A stretch of DNA of 64,000 bases, taken from contig NZ_CP041025.1 of assembly GCF_006385135.1 (NCBI RefSeq), positions 3,379,501 through 3,443,500 of the forward strand, written 5' to 3'. Below the pieces are notes generated by a model. That model ran no database searches and was not told the DNA's origin. It saw nothing but the letters and a program-made list of their open reading frames with translations. The position numbers and the translations under genes are program-made. This document shows positions 27,661 to 36,324 of this stretch, piece by piece (within the stretch, counting starts at the first letter, position 1; every line of letters begins with the position of its first letter). The stretch comes from Paremcibacter congregatus. GTDB taxonomy: Bacteria > Pseudomonadota > Alphaproteobacteria > Sphingomonadales > Emcibacteraceae.

Positions 27661-27745
27661 TCAACCAGACTGACGATAAAATACTGATTTATATATATTA
27701 TTCTGGACCACAAATCCTGATGCACCAGAAAATGCGTAAAGTCAA
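27661..27745. repeat. Diverged second copy of the island-end sequence
   Basis: About 80 bp aligning without gaps to 44698-44782, roughly three quarters identical, with a 19-base exact block ACGATAAAATACTGATTTA. In both copies the same plus-strand frame is open and reads NQxxDKILIY followed by a similar basic tail (KMRKVKK and KMCKFRLK). No tRNA sequence accompanies this copy. It may be a scar of an older related insertion or a remnant of an integrase 5' end. Confidence 0.55.
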
Positions 27746-27820
27746 AAAAACTTCCCATGCCCCCGGCCTTCTATTACCATGGGAACGTCAGCAGAACCGT
27801 TCACAGCGGAGAATTGAAGC

Positions 27821-28348
27821 ATGAACAAAAACCAGATTGAAGTCCGCCCGGTGGGCGCCCATGAGATTCAGGACCTGCATCTTTTGGCGAAACGAACATT
27901 CCTCGAAGCCTTCAGCCTTCAGAATACACCAGAAGATATGGCGGCCTACAGCGAACAGGCTTTCTGTTACGGGGCCATTGAAGCGGAATTTCTCAACCCG
28001 GACTCAACATTTTTCTTTGCCGTCTGCTCCACCAAAATCATCGGTTATCTCAAGCTTAATCGCGGCGCGGCCCAAACAGAACACAAGCTCGAGAATGCGC
28101 TGGAAATTGAACGCATATATATCACCGCCGAATTCCAGGGCGGCGGCGTGGGACAGGCTCTGCTGCAGAAGGCTTTCGACGTTAGCCGGCAGGATAATTA
28201 CGACTGGTTATGGCTCGGGGTCTGGGAACAGAACCCTGGCGCCATACGCTTTTATCAACGCCACGGCTTTGTCGCCTTCGACAGCCACGCCTTCCTGCTC
28301 GGTGATGACCCGCAAACGGACCTGCTGATGCGCAAAAAAAACCGCTAG
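27821..28348 (+). CDS. GNAT-family N-acetyltransferase
   Basis: 175 residues with the GNAT core: a beta-strand LEIERIYITAEFQGGGVGQALLQKAF (acetyl-CoA binding Q-x-x-G-x-G/A loop) followed by WLGVWEQNPGAIRFYQRHGFVAFDSHAF. This is the PhiA/YjaB-like layout of small N-acetyltransferases acting on amines or peptides; substrate unknown. Its last ~60 bp are present again at 36244-36303, 8 kb away in the same orientation. Confidence 0.85.
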   Translation: MNKNQIEVRPVGAHEIQDLHLLAKRTFLEAFSLQNTPEDMAAYSEQAFCYGAIEAEFLNPDSTFFFAVCSTKIIGYLKLNRGAAQTEHKLENALEIERIYITAEFQGGGVGQALLQKAFDVSRQDNYDWLWLGVWEQNPGAIRFYQRHGFVAFDSHAFLLGDDPQTDLLMRKKNR

Positions 28349-28593
28349 AATGTACTGACAGCCGACCAAAGGCGAGAATGGCCGCATTATACTATGATGA
28401 TTTACCGCATTACTGACAGATCCTAGTCGGATAGACCGCATGAAAAACTTCAATTTGCTTCAATTGCATGATCGCAACAGCCCTTTTCATAACACGAGTA
28501 TCAATGGTCGAAGGGACGCTTAGTATCAGACTGTTGCAGAAAATCTATCCGCGACGTGTAATAAAAAAAAATTAGCCCAAAATGTCAGCAACG
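28349..28593. other. Intergenic stretch with no gene seen
   Basis: Together with the terminator that follows, this leaves about 310 bp between the GNAT and receptor stops. I see no ORF with an RBS, no RNA gene and no repeat, apart from the adjacent end of the duplicated GNAT segment. Confidence 0.5.
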
Positions 28594-28629
28594 AAAATGG
28601 CGGCCCGAAAACCGGAACCGCCATTTTTT
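28594..28629. terminator. Bidirectional terminator
   Basis: A 10-bp stem, AAAATGGCGG and CCGCCATTTT, lies just after the stop of the minus-strand TonB receptor gene, with T-runs on both sides. Confidence 0.75.
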
Positions 28630-28658
28630 AAATCTATTATCCCAAAGGATGAACCGGT

Positions 28659-31088
28659 TTAAAAGTTGGCCCGGAAGGTAAGGCCATAGGTCCGCGGCTG
28701 ATTGGTGCGGAAACCGAGACGTGCCCGGCCACCCCGTTCTTTGTCAAAAGACAGATTGGCGTTTTCATCCGTAACATTGTTGACGTAAGCCACCACTTCC
28801 CAGTCTTCCAGCACGATCCCAGCACTCAGATTCATGGTTTGATATCCGTCCAGTTCAAGATCAAGCACAGTGTTATCCGCACCACTTGCGCCGCCAAAAG
28901 GCAGGCCGGAGGCTTGCGTCAGAACCGGATTATCAGGTCCGCCCACTTCCTGATCGGAAGGTTGCGTGAAGACACTGCTGCGATGCTGGAAGGTTGCTGA
29001 TACATACCCCTCAGCCCCGCTGCTGACAGAGTCCAGTGCGAAATTATAAGTCGCTGTCATCGCGATGTTGAATTTCGGCGTGGACGGTAAACGGTTGCCG
29101 TCACGGACACCACCCAGTACATCACCATTACTATCCACAATAGTTGAATCGAACTCGGACTGGATCAGGCTACTGGCAAGAGACAGGTCCAAACCTTCAA
29201 AAGGATGGGCTTTCATCTCGACCTCGACCCCTTGACTATGGGCTTCCGGCACGTTGAAGGAAATTCGCGAGGAACAGGAACCCGCATCCAGGGTGACCTG
29301 CAGATTGGACATCTTGGTATAGAAGGCCGCCGCGTTCAGGGTCACGTTATCTGTCTTGATTTTGACACCCGCTTCGTAGTTCCACAGGGTTTCGTCGTCA
29401 TAATCCTGGAAACCACCGAAGATAGCGAGATCTTGCGCGTTACACAAAGCCGTGTTCAGGGGATCATTCACCCCGCCAAGACGGAAACCCTTCGAGATTT
29501 GGGCATTCAGCGTCACCTCGTCGCTGACATCATAGCTGGCCAGAAAACGTGGCGTGAAGCCATTCGAGGCGGTTTTGTCGACCTGATCGACAACGCCGTT
29601 GCCAAATAATCCGACCTGGGTCACCGAGCGCTCCTCTTTATAGTCATAATAGCGACCACCGGCCGTTACCTGAAGACGGTCGGAAATATCATAAGAAGCT
29701 TCACCGAAGACAGCGATTTGTTCCAAAGTATAAGGCAATTCAGAATAGAAGGGGGAATCCGCTGGCGCGACCCCCATACCAACCGCAGCAGATGTTCCCG
29801 CCCCTAGAACGGCGTCCGTCACGGCATCATACCCCGGCGTTGGCAGGAACTGTTTGTAAAAACGATCGGTATTGGAATAGAAAACACCACCAACCCATTG
29901 GAGGGGACTGTCGTTATTTGAACTCACCCGCAATTCTTGGGTGAATTGTTGAACTTTGGTGGTGTCCCGCAGATTAGAAGGCAGGAGGACGGCAGCATCC
30001 GGAAAGCCGAGATCAACAGACACACTGCCTGTGAGAGCGCTGGCGTCCCGGCTGACCAGAATGTCCCGGTCCGTATAGCTGGTCACGGAAGTGACATCAA
30101 TGCCCTCCATTTCTACTGCGATCGTCGTATCAGCAATGAACGTTTCGTCGTTAAACCCTTCCCGCAACAAGAGAAACTGCTGGCGTTCCTTGAACGTCAC
30201 CGGCGGTCGTGTTGTGGTGTAGGGGTTGGCGTAAAGATTGAAGACTTCCTGGCGGTTATTCCCATTGCTTTTGATCTTCTGATAAATCACCCGCGGTGTA
30301 ATCGTCACATTATCGGTAGGCTGGATCAGTAATGTCGCACGGCCGCCTGATCGATGACCATTGTTGACATTTTCCCAGATGCCGCCGCCTTCGGTCAGGG
30401 CGTCAATATAACCGCCATATTCGGTATGATAGCCGACGATACGCAAAGCCGCCTTGTCTTCAGAGACGGGAATATTGACCATGGCTTTAAAATGCCCACC
30501 CATACTGCCGCCGGAAATGCTGTTCACATTACCTTCAAGGGAGCCTTCCGCACCATCCAGGCTTGGTTGATTGGTGATATAGCGAATGGTCCCGCCAACA
30601 GAGCCGGACCCAAACAGGGTGCCCTGTGGGCCGCGCAGGACTTCAACCCGGTTCAGGTCATAGAGATCAAGGTCCGGCGTAAATAGAGACAATGAAATCA
30701 CGGATTCATCAAGATAAACCCCAACCTGCTCCTTCACACCCGGCTGGTCGCGCACGATCTGGCCGGCGGAGACGCCGCGAATGGCGACCTGGCTTTGCCC
30801 CGGGCCCAAATTCTGGATCATCAAACCAGCCACATTTCGCGCGACATCTTCCAGGTTTGTCGAACCAGTCTTCTGAATGTCCGCGCCAGACAAGGCGTTA
30901 ATGGAAAATGGCACATCCTGAATGGTGGAAGAGCGCTTCGTTGCTGTCACCAGGATTTCTTCAAAGACAAAACTGTCCTTCTTTTCTTCAACCTGATCCT
31001 GCGCAGCGGCGAAGCCGCCAAGCAAAAGACTGGTTGCAATGGCCGTGCCCGTCATGGCGATAAATTTGCGTGGTAATAAAATAGACAT
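28659..31088 (-). CDS. TonB-dependent receptor, paralogue lacking the STN domain
   Basis: 809 residues: signal peptide to GGFAAAQ, TonB-box region FEEILVTATKR, plug with NLGPGQSQVAIRGVSAGQ and RVEVLRGPQGTLFGSGSVGG, and a barrel ending LTFRANF. The ATG has GGAGA upstream. It is strikingly similar to the receptor at 33080-35845 (shared RDQPGVKEQVG and YLDESVIS, TPDLDL, GPQGTL), but lacks the N-terminal signalling domain. It is divergent from the sigma/FecR genes. I infer a common ligand class, with this copy transporting and the other sensing. Confidence 0.9.
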   Translation of the reverse strand: MSILLPRKFIAMTGTAIATSLLLGGFAAAQDQVEEKKDSFVFEEILVTATKRSSTIQDVPFSINALSGADIQKTGSTNLEDVARNVAGLMIQNLGPGQSQVAIRGVSAGQIVRDQPGVKEQVGVYLDESVISLSLFTPDLDLYDLNRVEVLRGPQGTLFGSGSVGGTIRYITNQPSLDGAEGSLEGNVNSISGGSMGGHFKAMVNIPVSEDKAALRIVGYHTEYGGYIDALTEGGGIWENVNNGHRSGGRATLLIQPTDNVTITPRVIYQKIKSNGNNRQEVFNLYANPYTTTRPPVTFKERQQFLLLREGFNDETFIADTTIAVEMEGIDVTSVTSYTDRDILVSRDASALTGSVSVDLGFPDAAVLLPSNLRDTTKVQQFTQELRVSSNNDSPLQWVGGVFYSNTDRFYKQFLPTPGYDAVTDAVLGAGTSAAVGMGVAPADSPFYSELPYTLEQIAVFGEASYDISDRLQVTAGGRYYDYKEERSVTQVGLFGNGVVDQVDKTASNGFTPRFLASYDVSDEVTLNAQISKGFRLGGVNDPLNTALCNAQDLAIFGGFQDYDDETLWNYEAGVKIKTDNVTLNAAAFYTKMSNLQVTLDAGSCSSRISFNVPEAHSQGVEVEMKAHPFEGLDLSLASSLIQSEFDSTIVDSNGDVLGGVRDGNRLPSTPKFNIAMTATYNFALDSVSSGAEGYVSATFQHRSSVFTQPSDQEVGGPDNPVLTQASGLPFGGASGADNTVLDLELDGYQTMNLSAGIVLEDWEVVAYVNNVTDENANLSFDKERGGRARLGFRTNQPRTYGLTFRANF

Positions 31089-31317
31089 GTCGTCTCCCTA
31101 AGTATTTTTGTTACGATACCCGATGACCGTTGAGATCATTAGATTCTCACAAGACTAAATCGAGCAAAACCACCCCTTATCTGGCGCCCTTATTTTTGCC
31201 CTGTATGATGTATGAGGCACGCATGGGCACTTTACCCCCACTCCCGCTTCGTTTTTTTCACAGAAAGCCCTACACGCCCGGTTTTCTTGACTTTTTCAAC
31301 AATTATGTGATAGGCAA

Positions 31318-31953
31318 ATGTCTATAGGGCGCTACACCGCATATAAAGATAAAAGAAAAACAACTTCCATGACGGCACAAAGCAAAAAAAAGACAGTCTT
31401 TTTAGCTTATCAGGAAACCCGCGGGTTTCTCAGCAGCTATCTGAGACGTTTTTACAACAATCGTCAGGATATTGAGGACGCTATGCAGGAAGGTTTTCTC
31501 AAGACCTTCGAAATTGAACAGAAACAGGCTATTGACTCCCCCTCGGCATACCTTTTTATGACAGTGAAGAATTTCGCCAGACGTGATCTTAAAAAAAAAT
31601 CGCGTCTCAAGGTTGAAGGAATAGAGGATATTGACGACGCCAGCCTCAGTATAGACAGGAAGGCGATCGAGGACAGCCTTGAATCGCGACAAACCCTGGC
31701 GATTTTCTGTGATGCAGCTGATGCGTTACCGGATCAATGTCGCAAGGCGTTCCTGTTGAGAAAAATTTATGGTTTTACACAGAAAGAAATTGCGGAATTG
31801 ATGGGCATCTCGGTCAGCACAGTGGAAAAACATTTAGCAAAAGGATTGCTTCGCTCGATGGAATATATGGCAGGGCAAGGCGATACCCGCCCTGTTGCCG
31901 ATGAGGTAAATCACAAAAAAGTACCACACAGCGTGCCGGTCAAGGACAGTTGA
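31318..31953 (+). CDS. ECF sigma factor, FecI type
   Basis: 211 residues, or 194 if the ATG at 31369 (MTAQSKKK) is used; neither start has a strong RBS. Region 2 is FLSSYLRRFYNNRQDIEDAMQEGFLKTFEIEQ and region 4 is LPDQCRKAFLLRKIYGFTQKEIAELMGISVSTVEKHLAKG. It sits with FecR and an STN-type TonB receptor in one co-directional run, and faces a paralogous receptor across a 229-bp shared promoter region. Confidence 0.9.
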   Translation: MSIGRYTAYKDKRKTTSMTAQSKKKTVFLAYQETRGFLSSYLRRFYNNRQDIEDAMQEGFLKTFEIEQKQAIDSPSAYLFMTVKNFARRDLKKKSRLKVEGIEDIDDASLSIDRKAIEDSLESRQTLAIFCDAADALPDQCRKAFLLRKIYGFTQKEIAELMGISVSTVEKHLAKGLLRSMEYMAGQGDTRPVADEVNHKKVPHSVPVKDS

Positions 31954-32990
31954 ACAGAAGTATGAGTAACATTATTAACCTCGTTCCCGCGGAGAAATTA
32001 ACCATTGAAGCAAGCCAATGGGTGATCAAACTTGATGGTCAGCGCCTGTCCCCGACGGAATTCGCCGCGTTCAAAGCCTGGGTCACCTCTTCCGAGGCCC
32101 ATGAAACCGCCTTCCGCTCCGCTGCAGGCACATGGGGCAATCTCGACATATTGAAGCAAGTTCCAACCTTAAGTTCCCTTAAAACCCAACAGCGGGCACA
32201 TTCTGTATTTTGGTGGGGGAAATTCCACCTCAAACAGGTCAGTATGGCCGCTGCTCTGATTTTGCTGGTGACGTTTTCTGTCAACCAGCTACTCCACAAC
32301 GCAGCTCCCGCTTTGCCCGTCATATACGGTACAGCGCTTGGTGACAACAAATCCATTGAACTGTCCGATGGCTCGCGCGTCATCCTCAATACGGAAAGTC
32401 AGGTTGAAATCCAGTATGAGGCAAACCGCCGGGTCATCAAGCTTCTCAAAGGGGAAGCTCATTTCGAGGTTGCCTCCAACAAAGCCCGTCCGTTCGAAGT
32501 CTATGCCGGTACGAATATCGTACGCGCCATCGGCACCGCTTTTGCTGTTCAAGTGAAGCCTGAGATGGTCGCCGTGACCGTGACCGAAGGCACCGTACAG
32601 CTGGCGACGCTCGTTCAAGATCCTGAAGATAGATCGGTCAAGGAAGTTTCCCTGGCTTTCGTCCAAAAAGGGCAGACCGCAGAATTTAACGAAAATATTA
32701 AGACCATCAACTCCATAGCGCCGAACGAGCTTGATCGCAGACTGGCCTGGCGGAGCGGAACACTTGTCTTTAATGGCCAGCCCCTGGAACAGGTGATTGA
32801 AGAAATCCACCGCTATACGACCACACAGATTATAATAGCCGACCCGGAAATCAGATCTCTCAAGATCGGCGGTTATTTCAAAACCTCTGAGATTGAAGAT
32901 ATGCTGAAAGCATTGGAAACCGGTTTTAATGTCACAGTTACCCGCATTAATAAAAATCTGGTCTATCTGTCGAAATCGAATAAAAACTGA
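31950..32990 (+). CDS. FecR-family anti-sigma regulator
   Basis: 346 residues from a TTG overlapping the sigma-factor stop; an ATG at 31962 is an alternative. N-terminal DUF4880-like part (ASQWVIKLDGQRLSPTEFAAFKAWV), a membrane helix near residue 95 (MAAALILLVTFSVNQLL), the FecR domain (IELSDGSRVILNTESQVEI ... GEAHFEVASNKARPFEVYAG ... VRAIGTAFAVQV) and the C-terminal STN-like tail. Expected to transmit the signal from the downstream STN-type receptor to the sigma factor. Confidence 0.9.
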   Translation: MNRSMSNIINLVPAEKLTIEASQWVIKLDGQRLSPTEFAAFKAWVTSSEAHETAFRSAAGTWGNLDILKQVPTLSSLKTQQRAHSVFWWGKFHLKQVSMAAALILLVTFSVNQLLHNAAPALPVIYGTALGDNKSIELSDGSRVILNTESQVEIQYEANRRVIKLLKGEAHFEVASNKARPFEVYAGTNIVRAIGTAFAVQVKPEMVAVTVTEGTVQLATLVQDPEDRSVKEVSLAFVQKGQTAEFNENIKTINSIAPNELDRRLAWRSGTLVFNGQPLEQVIEEIHRYTTTQIIIADPEIRSLKIGGYFKTSEIEDMLKALETGFNVTVTRINKNLVYLSKSNKN

Positions 32991-33079
32991 CGTCGTACCA
33001 GCCAAAGCAATGGTCAAATGGCCGATCAGTAATATTAAGTAAAAAATATAGGGAAGAATAATATTTTGAGGCCTTCGGG

Positions 33080-35845
33080 GTGAAAGCATTCTATCGTCCG
33101 AGAATACTGCCAGTATCAAGACTTCTTCGTCTATCTTTTATCCGACGGAGTGTGCTTATATTCGCCTTGACCTTGCTTCCGGTTTGGCTTCCTGCCACTG
33201 CCTTAGATGCTGCCGTTTCCGAACAAAATATAGCTCATCGGCTAAAAATCCCTGCCGGCCCGGCCGAGACGACATTGGTTAAGCTCGCCGAACTTACCGG
33301 CACCCAGCTCATTTTCCCTTACGATCTGGTTAAAGGGATAAAAACAAATGCTATCGACGGACGGTACTCTTTCTCTCAAGCCATTAAACTCATGTTGAGC
33401 GGCACCGTCCTCTCTGCCAGCCGAGGGCCGAGGGGCTTAATCACCGTATCACTTGACACCATACCTTCCCAGGCCGGCGCCCTGGCGGAGATGACGATGA
33501 AGGGTAATCCGCCGCAAGCCTCACAGACACCTCTTCTGTCGGAAGAACGCACCTACCTTGAGGAAATAACCGTGACCGCACGGAAACGTCTCGAATCCAT
33601 TCGTGACGTTCCTTTCTCCATCGCCGCCAAAACCTCTTCAGCCATATTTTTATCTGGCAGCCAGGACCTGACTGATCTCGCCCGCGGCGTAAGTGGACTG
33701 AGTTTCATTGACCTGGGCCCCGGGCAAAGTCAAATTGCCATACGCGGTATATCAGCAGGCCAGGTAGTTCGTGATCAGCCCGGCGTGAAAGAACAGGTTG
33801 GGATTTATCTTGATGAATCGGTCATATCCATGGCCTTGTTCACCCCGGATCTGGACCTGTTTGATTTTAATCGCATCGAAGTATTACGGGGGCCGCAAGG
33901 CACATTGTATGGCTCAGGGTCATTATCTGGTACCCTGCGCTATATTTCGAACATGCCTGACCTGACCAAAACCCAACTGATCACGGAACTTAGTGCCGAA
34001 TACACACAGCGCGGTGACGGAACCCATCGCCTGAAGGCCATGCTCAACCTCCCGGTCATGGACGATAAAATGGCGGTGCGCCTGGTCGGCTATCATAATG
34101 GTCTGGCCGGCTATGTCGACGCCCGCCTGCCCGACGGCAGGACCTTGAAAAATATCAATCAGGGGCAAAAGTCCGGGGGTCGTCTGGCGCTTTCTATCAA
34201 ACCCACAGAAAATATAATGATCACGCCCCGCCTGGTGATGCAAAAGATCGAAACGGATGGCTTTCCCCGGGCGGACATATATAATGTTCTGGCCAATCCC
34301 TTTACCCAAACCCGCCCACCGATCACCCTGAATGATCACACGCAATTCATCCAGTTTCGAGAGAGTCTCGATGATACATTTCTCATGACCGACATGCTTA
34401 CAACGCTTGACATGCAAGCTGTTACCCTCACCGCCGTGACCACATATATCAATCGCGATATCACGGTCATCCGCGATTCAGGCCAACTGACCCATAGCAT
34501 TCTGGCGCAACCGGACGCTTTTGGCCTCTCCGGCGTTATTCTAGATCAAAAAGCCCCGCTAGTCGACAAAACCGCCCTGAAACAGACAAGCCAGGAACTG
34601 CGCCTCAATTCTGCAGCGGATGGGCCGCTTAGTTATGTCCTGGGCGCCTTCTACAGTAAGACAGACCGTGAATATGGTCAGACCCTGCAGGTTGACGGTT
34701 TTGAAGATCTTACCGGGTTGTCCACAGCCGGCTATACCGGTTTACGCGACCTGATGTATTATGCCCGTTACGATTTTGACTTCAGTCAATGGGCGATCTT
34801 CGGGGAAGCCACTTACGCACTCACCCCCAAAGTCAATCTGAGCGGTGGCTTGCGCTGGTTTCATTTCCGGGAAAGTCGCCATTTGAGGTTGGATGGGCTG
34901 TTTACCGTTTCTACGGGGCCGGCAGGCCTTCCCGCAAAAACGGTTAGTCACGGCTTCACCCCGCGTTTCATTGTAGAATATAAGGCCAGTGAAAACCTGA
35001 GCCTGAATGCGCAGATCGCCAAGGGGTTTCGTCTGGGAGGCATCAATGACCCCCTGAACCGGCCCCTTTGCACGGATGAGGATTTTAATACTTTCACCAA
35101 CCATGATCTTTTCCAGAACGAAGAATTATGGAATTACGAAATAGGTCTCAAATCAAGCTTCAAACAAGGAAAGATCGTCTTTGATGCCGCCCTCTTTTAT
35201 GGAGAAGTCAAAAACCTGCAGGCCACCATTGATGCCGGCAGTTGTTCTTCACGAGTCATCTTTAACGTACCCCGGGCGCGCAGCATGGGTATGGAAGCCG
35301 AAATTACATTGCGCCCCCACCCCGATTGGGACCTGAACCTCTCCGCATCCCTGCAGGACGCCACCATTCGTTCAACCCTGACAACCCCTACCGCCGCGGC
35401 TCAGGGCATTCTCAATGGTGTGGAAGCACGAAACCGGCTGCCCACATCCCCCCGCGTGCAAGCCTCTGCCCAAATCACCCACTACTGGACGCTAAAGCCT
35501 ACATGGAACGGGTTCCTGGCCCTGAATATCAGCTATGTTGGCGCCTCCTATACCCAGATCCGCGATCAGGTCCCGACATTTGGCGCCATTGACCTGACCA
35601 GGGTTAATCTGGGCGCGCCTTCTATTGAACAGTTCACCTTTGACCCGCAACTGCCCGGCTACTCTCTCAGTAATATCCGGGTCGGCGTTCGCCATAACAA
35701 TTTCGAATTATCATTCTATGTAAACAATTTGTGGAATAAAACAGTCCGCACGTCACTTGACAGGGAACGGGGCGGCATCGCCAGAATTGGGTATACCCTG
35801 AGCCCACCCCGCCGTATCGGCCTAACCCTGCGCAGCCATTTCTAG
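33080..35845 (+). CDS. TonB-dependent receptor with STN signalling domain
   Basis: 921 residues from a GTG at 33080. Signal sequence, STN domain (about 55-125: IPAGPAETTLVKLAELTGTQLIFPYDL), TonB-box region YLEEITVTARKR, plug (LGPGQSQIAIRGISAGQ, IEVLRGPQGTLYGSGSLSG) and barrel ending LTLRSHF. It follows its sigma and FecR genes and is a paralogue of the STN-less receptor at 28659-31088. The shared plug motifs suggest that both recognise related ligands. Confidence 0.9.
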   Translation: MKAFYRPRILPVSRLLRLSFIRRSVLIFALTLLPVWLPATALDAAVSEQNIAHRLKIPAGPAETTLVKLAELTGTQLIFPYDLVKGIKTNAIDGRYSFSQAIKLMLSGTVLSASRGPRGLITVSLDTIPSQAGALAEMTMKGNPPQASQTPLLSEERTYLEEITVTARKRLESIRDVPFSIAAKTSSAIFLSGSQDLTDLARGVSGLSFIDLGPGQSQIAIRGISAGQVVRDQPGVKEQVGIYLDESVISMALFTPDLDLFDFNRIEVLRGPQGTLYGSGSLSGTLRYISNMPDLTKTQLITELSAEYTQRGDGTHRLKAMLNLPVMDDKMAVRLVGYHNGLAGYVDARLPDGRTLKNINQGQKSGGRLALSIKPTENIMITPRLVMQKIETDGFPRADIYNVLANPFTQTRPPITLNDHTQFIQFRESLDDTFLMTDMLTTLDMQAVTLTAVTTYINRDITVIRDSGQLTHSILAQPDAFGLSGVILDQKAPLVDKTALKQTSQELRLNSAADGPLSYVLGAFYSKTDREYGQTLQVDGFEDLTGLSTAGYTGLRDLMYYARYDFDFSQWAIFGEATYALTPKVNLSGGLRWFHFRESRHLRLDGLFTVSTGPAGLPAKTVSHGFTPRFIVEYKASENLSLNAQIAKGFRLGGINDPLNRPLCTDEDFNTFTNHDLFQNEELWNYEIGLKSSFKQGKIVFDAALFYGEVKNLQATIDAGSCSSRVIFNVPRARSMGMEAEITLRPHPDWDLNLSASLQDATIRSTLTTPTAAAQGILNGVEARNRLPTSPRVQASAQITHYWTLKPTWNGFLALNISYVGASYTQIRDQVPTFGAIDLTRVNLGAPSIEQFTFDPQLPGYSLSNIRVGVRHNNFELSFYVNNLWNKTVRTSLDRERGGIARIGYTLSPPRRIGLTLRSHF

Positions 35846-36243
35846 AAAGGCGATGGACTGCTCATGTCGTGTTCCCGGCAAAGCCCCACAACAGGCGTCC
35901 CAGCCTCGGCCTGTTTTAAAATACAGATAATTTGACAGCCTGACTGAATAGCGTGACTTCTTCATGTAAAATCTTCTGCATTATAGTTACAAGAAAATTT
36001 CACTTCTGAATACCTTTAATGAGCGGGGGTATTACCATACTTCAAACTGCATCAGAGGCGTTCAATGAATACACTGCCCTAAATTCCGGCTCAGCCACTC
36101 CCAGTTGTAGAAACTTCTTAACAGCACTTCCCCTTAGATAATACGTTCAAAATCCCAGGAACGTTCTCAAGAGTTTTATCTATGGCTTAACGTCAATGCA
36201 CTTACCGCTCTTGCTGCACGAAGAGCAGTCTCCTGTATCATAG
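35846..36243. other. Intergenic stretch, nothing recognised
   Basis: About 400 bp between the receptor stop and the GNAT-derived fragment. No convincing ORF, RNA gene or terminator with a U-run. It may be debris at the right edge of the inserted receptor module. Confidence 0.5.
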
Positions 36244-36315
36244 CACGCCTTCATGCTCGGTGATGCCCCCCAAACAGACCTGCTGATGCGCAAAAAAATC
36301 CACGCTCAAGGCTAG
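36244..36315 (+). pseudogene. Remnant of the 3' end of the GNAT gene
   Basis: About 60 bp, close to nine-tenths identical to 28286-28345. The frame still reads HAFMLGDAPQTDLLMRKK against HAFLLGDDPQTDLLMRKK in the intact gene, then runs into a TAG at 36313-36315. Same orientation as the full gene. The copies bracket the two-receptor/sigma/FecR module, implying duplication or insertion at the GNAT 3' end. Confidence 0.7.
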
Positions 36316-36324
36316 CACACCGCT

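Noticed and set aside
27558-27824. Possible 88-residue gene before the GNAT gene
   Set aside because: It has no RBS and its only notable part is the repeat shared with 44.7 kb; treated as a repeat.
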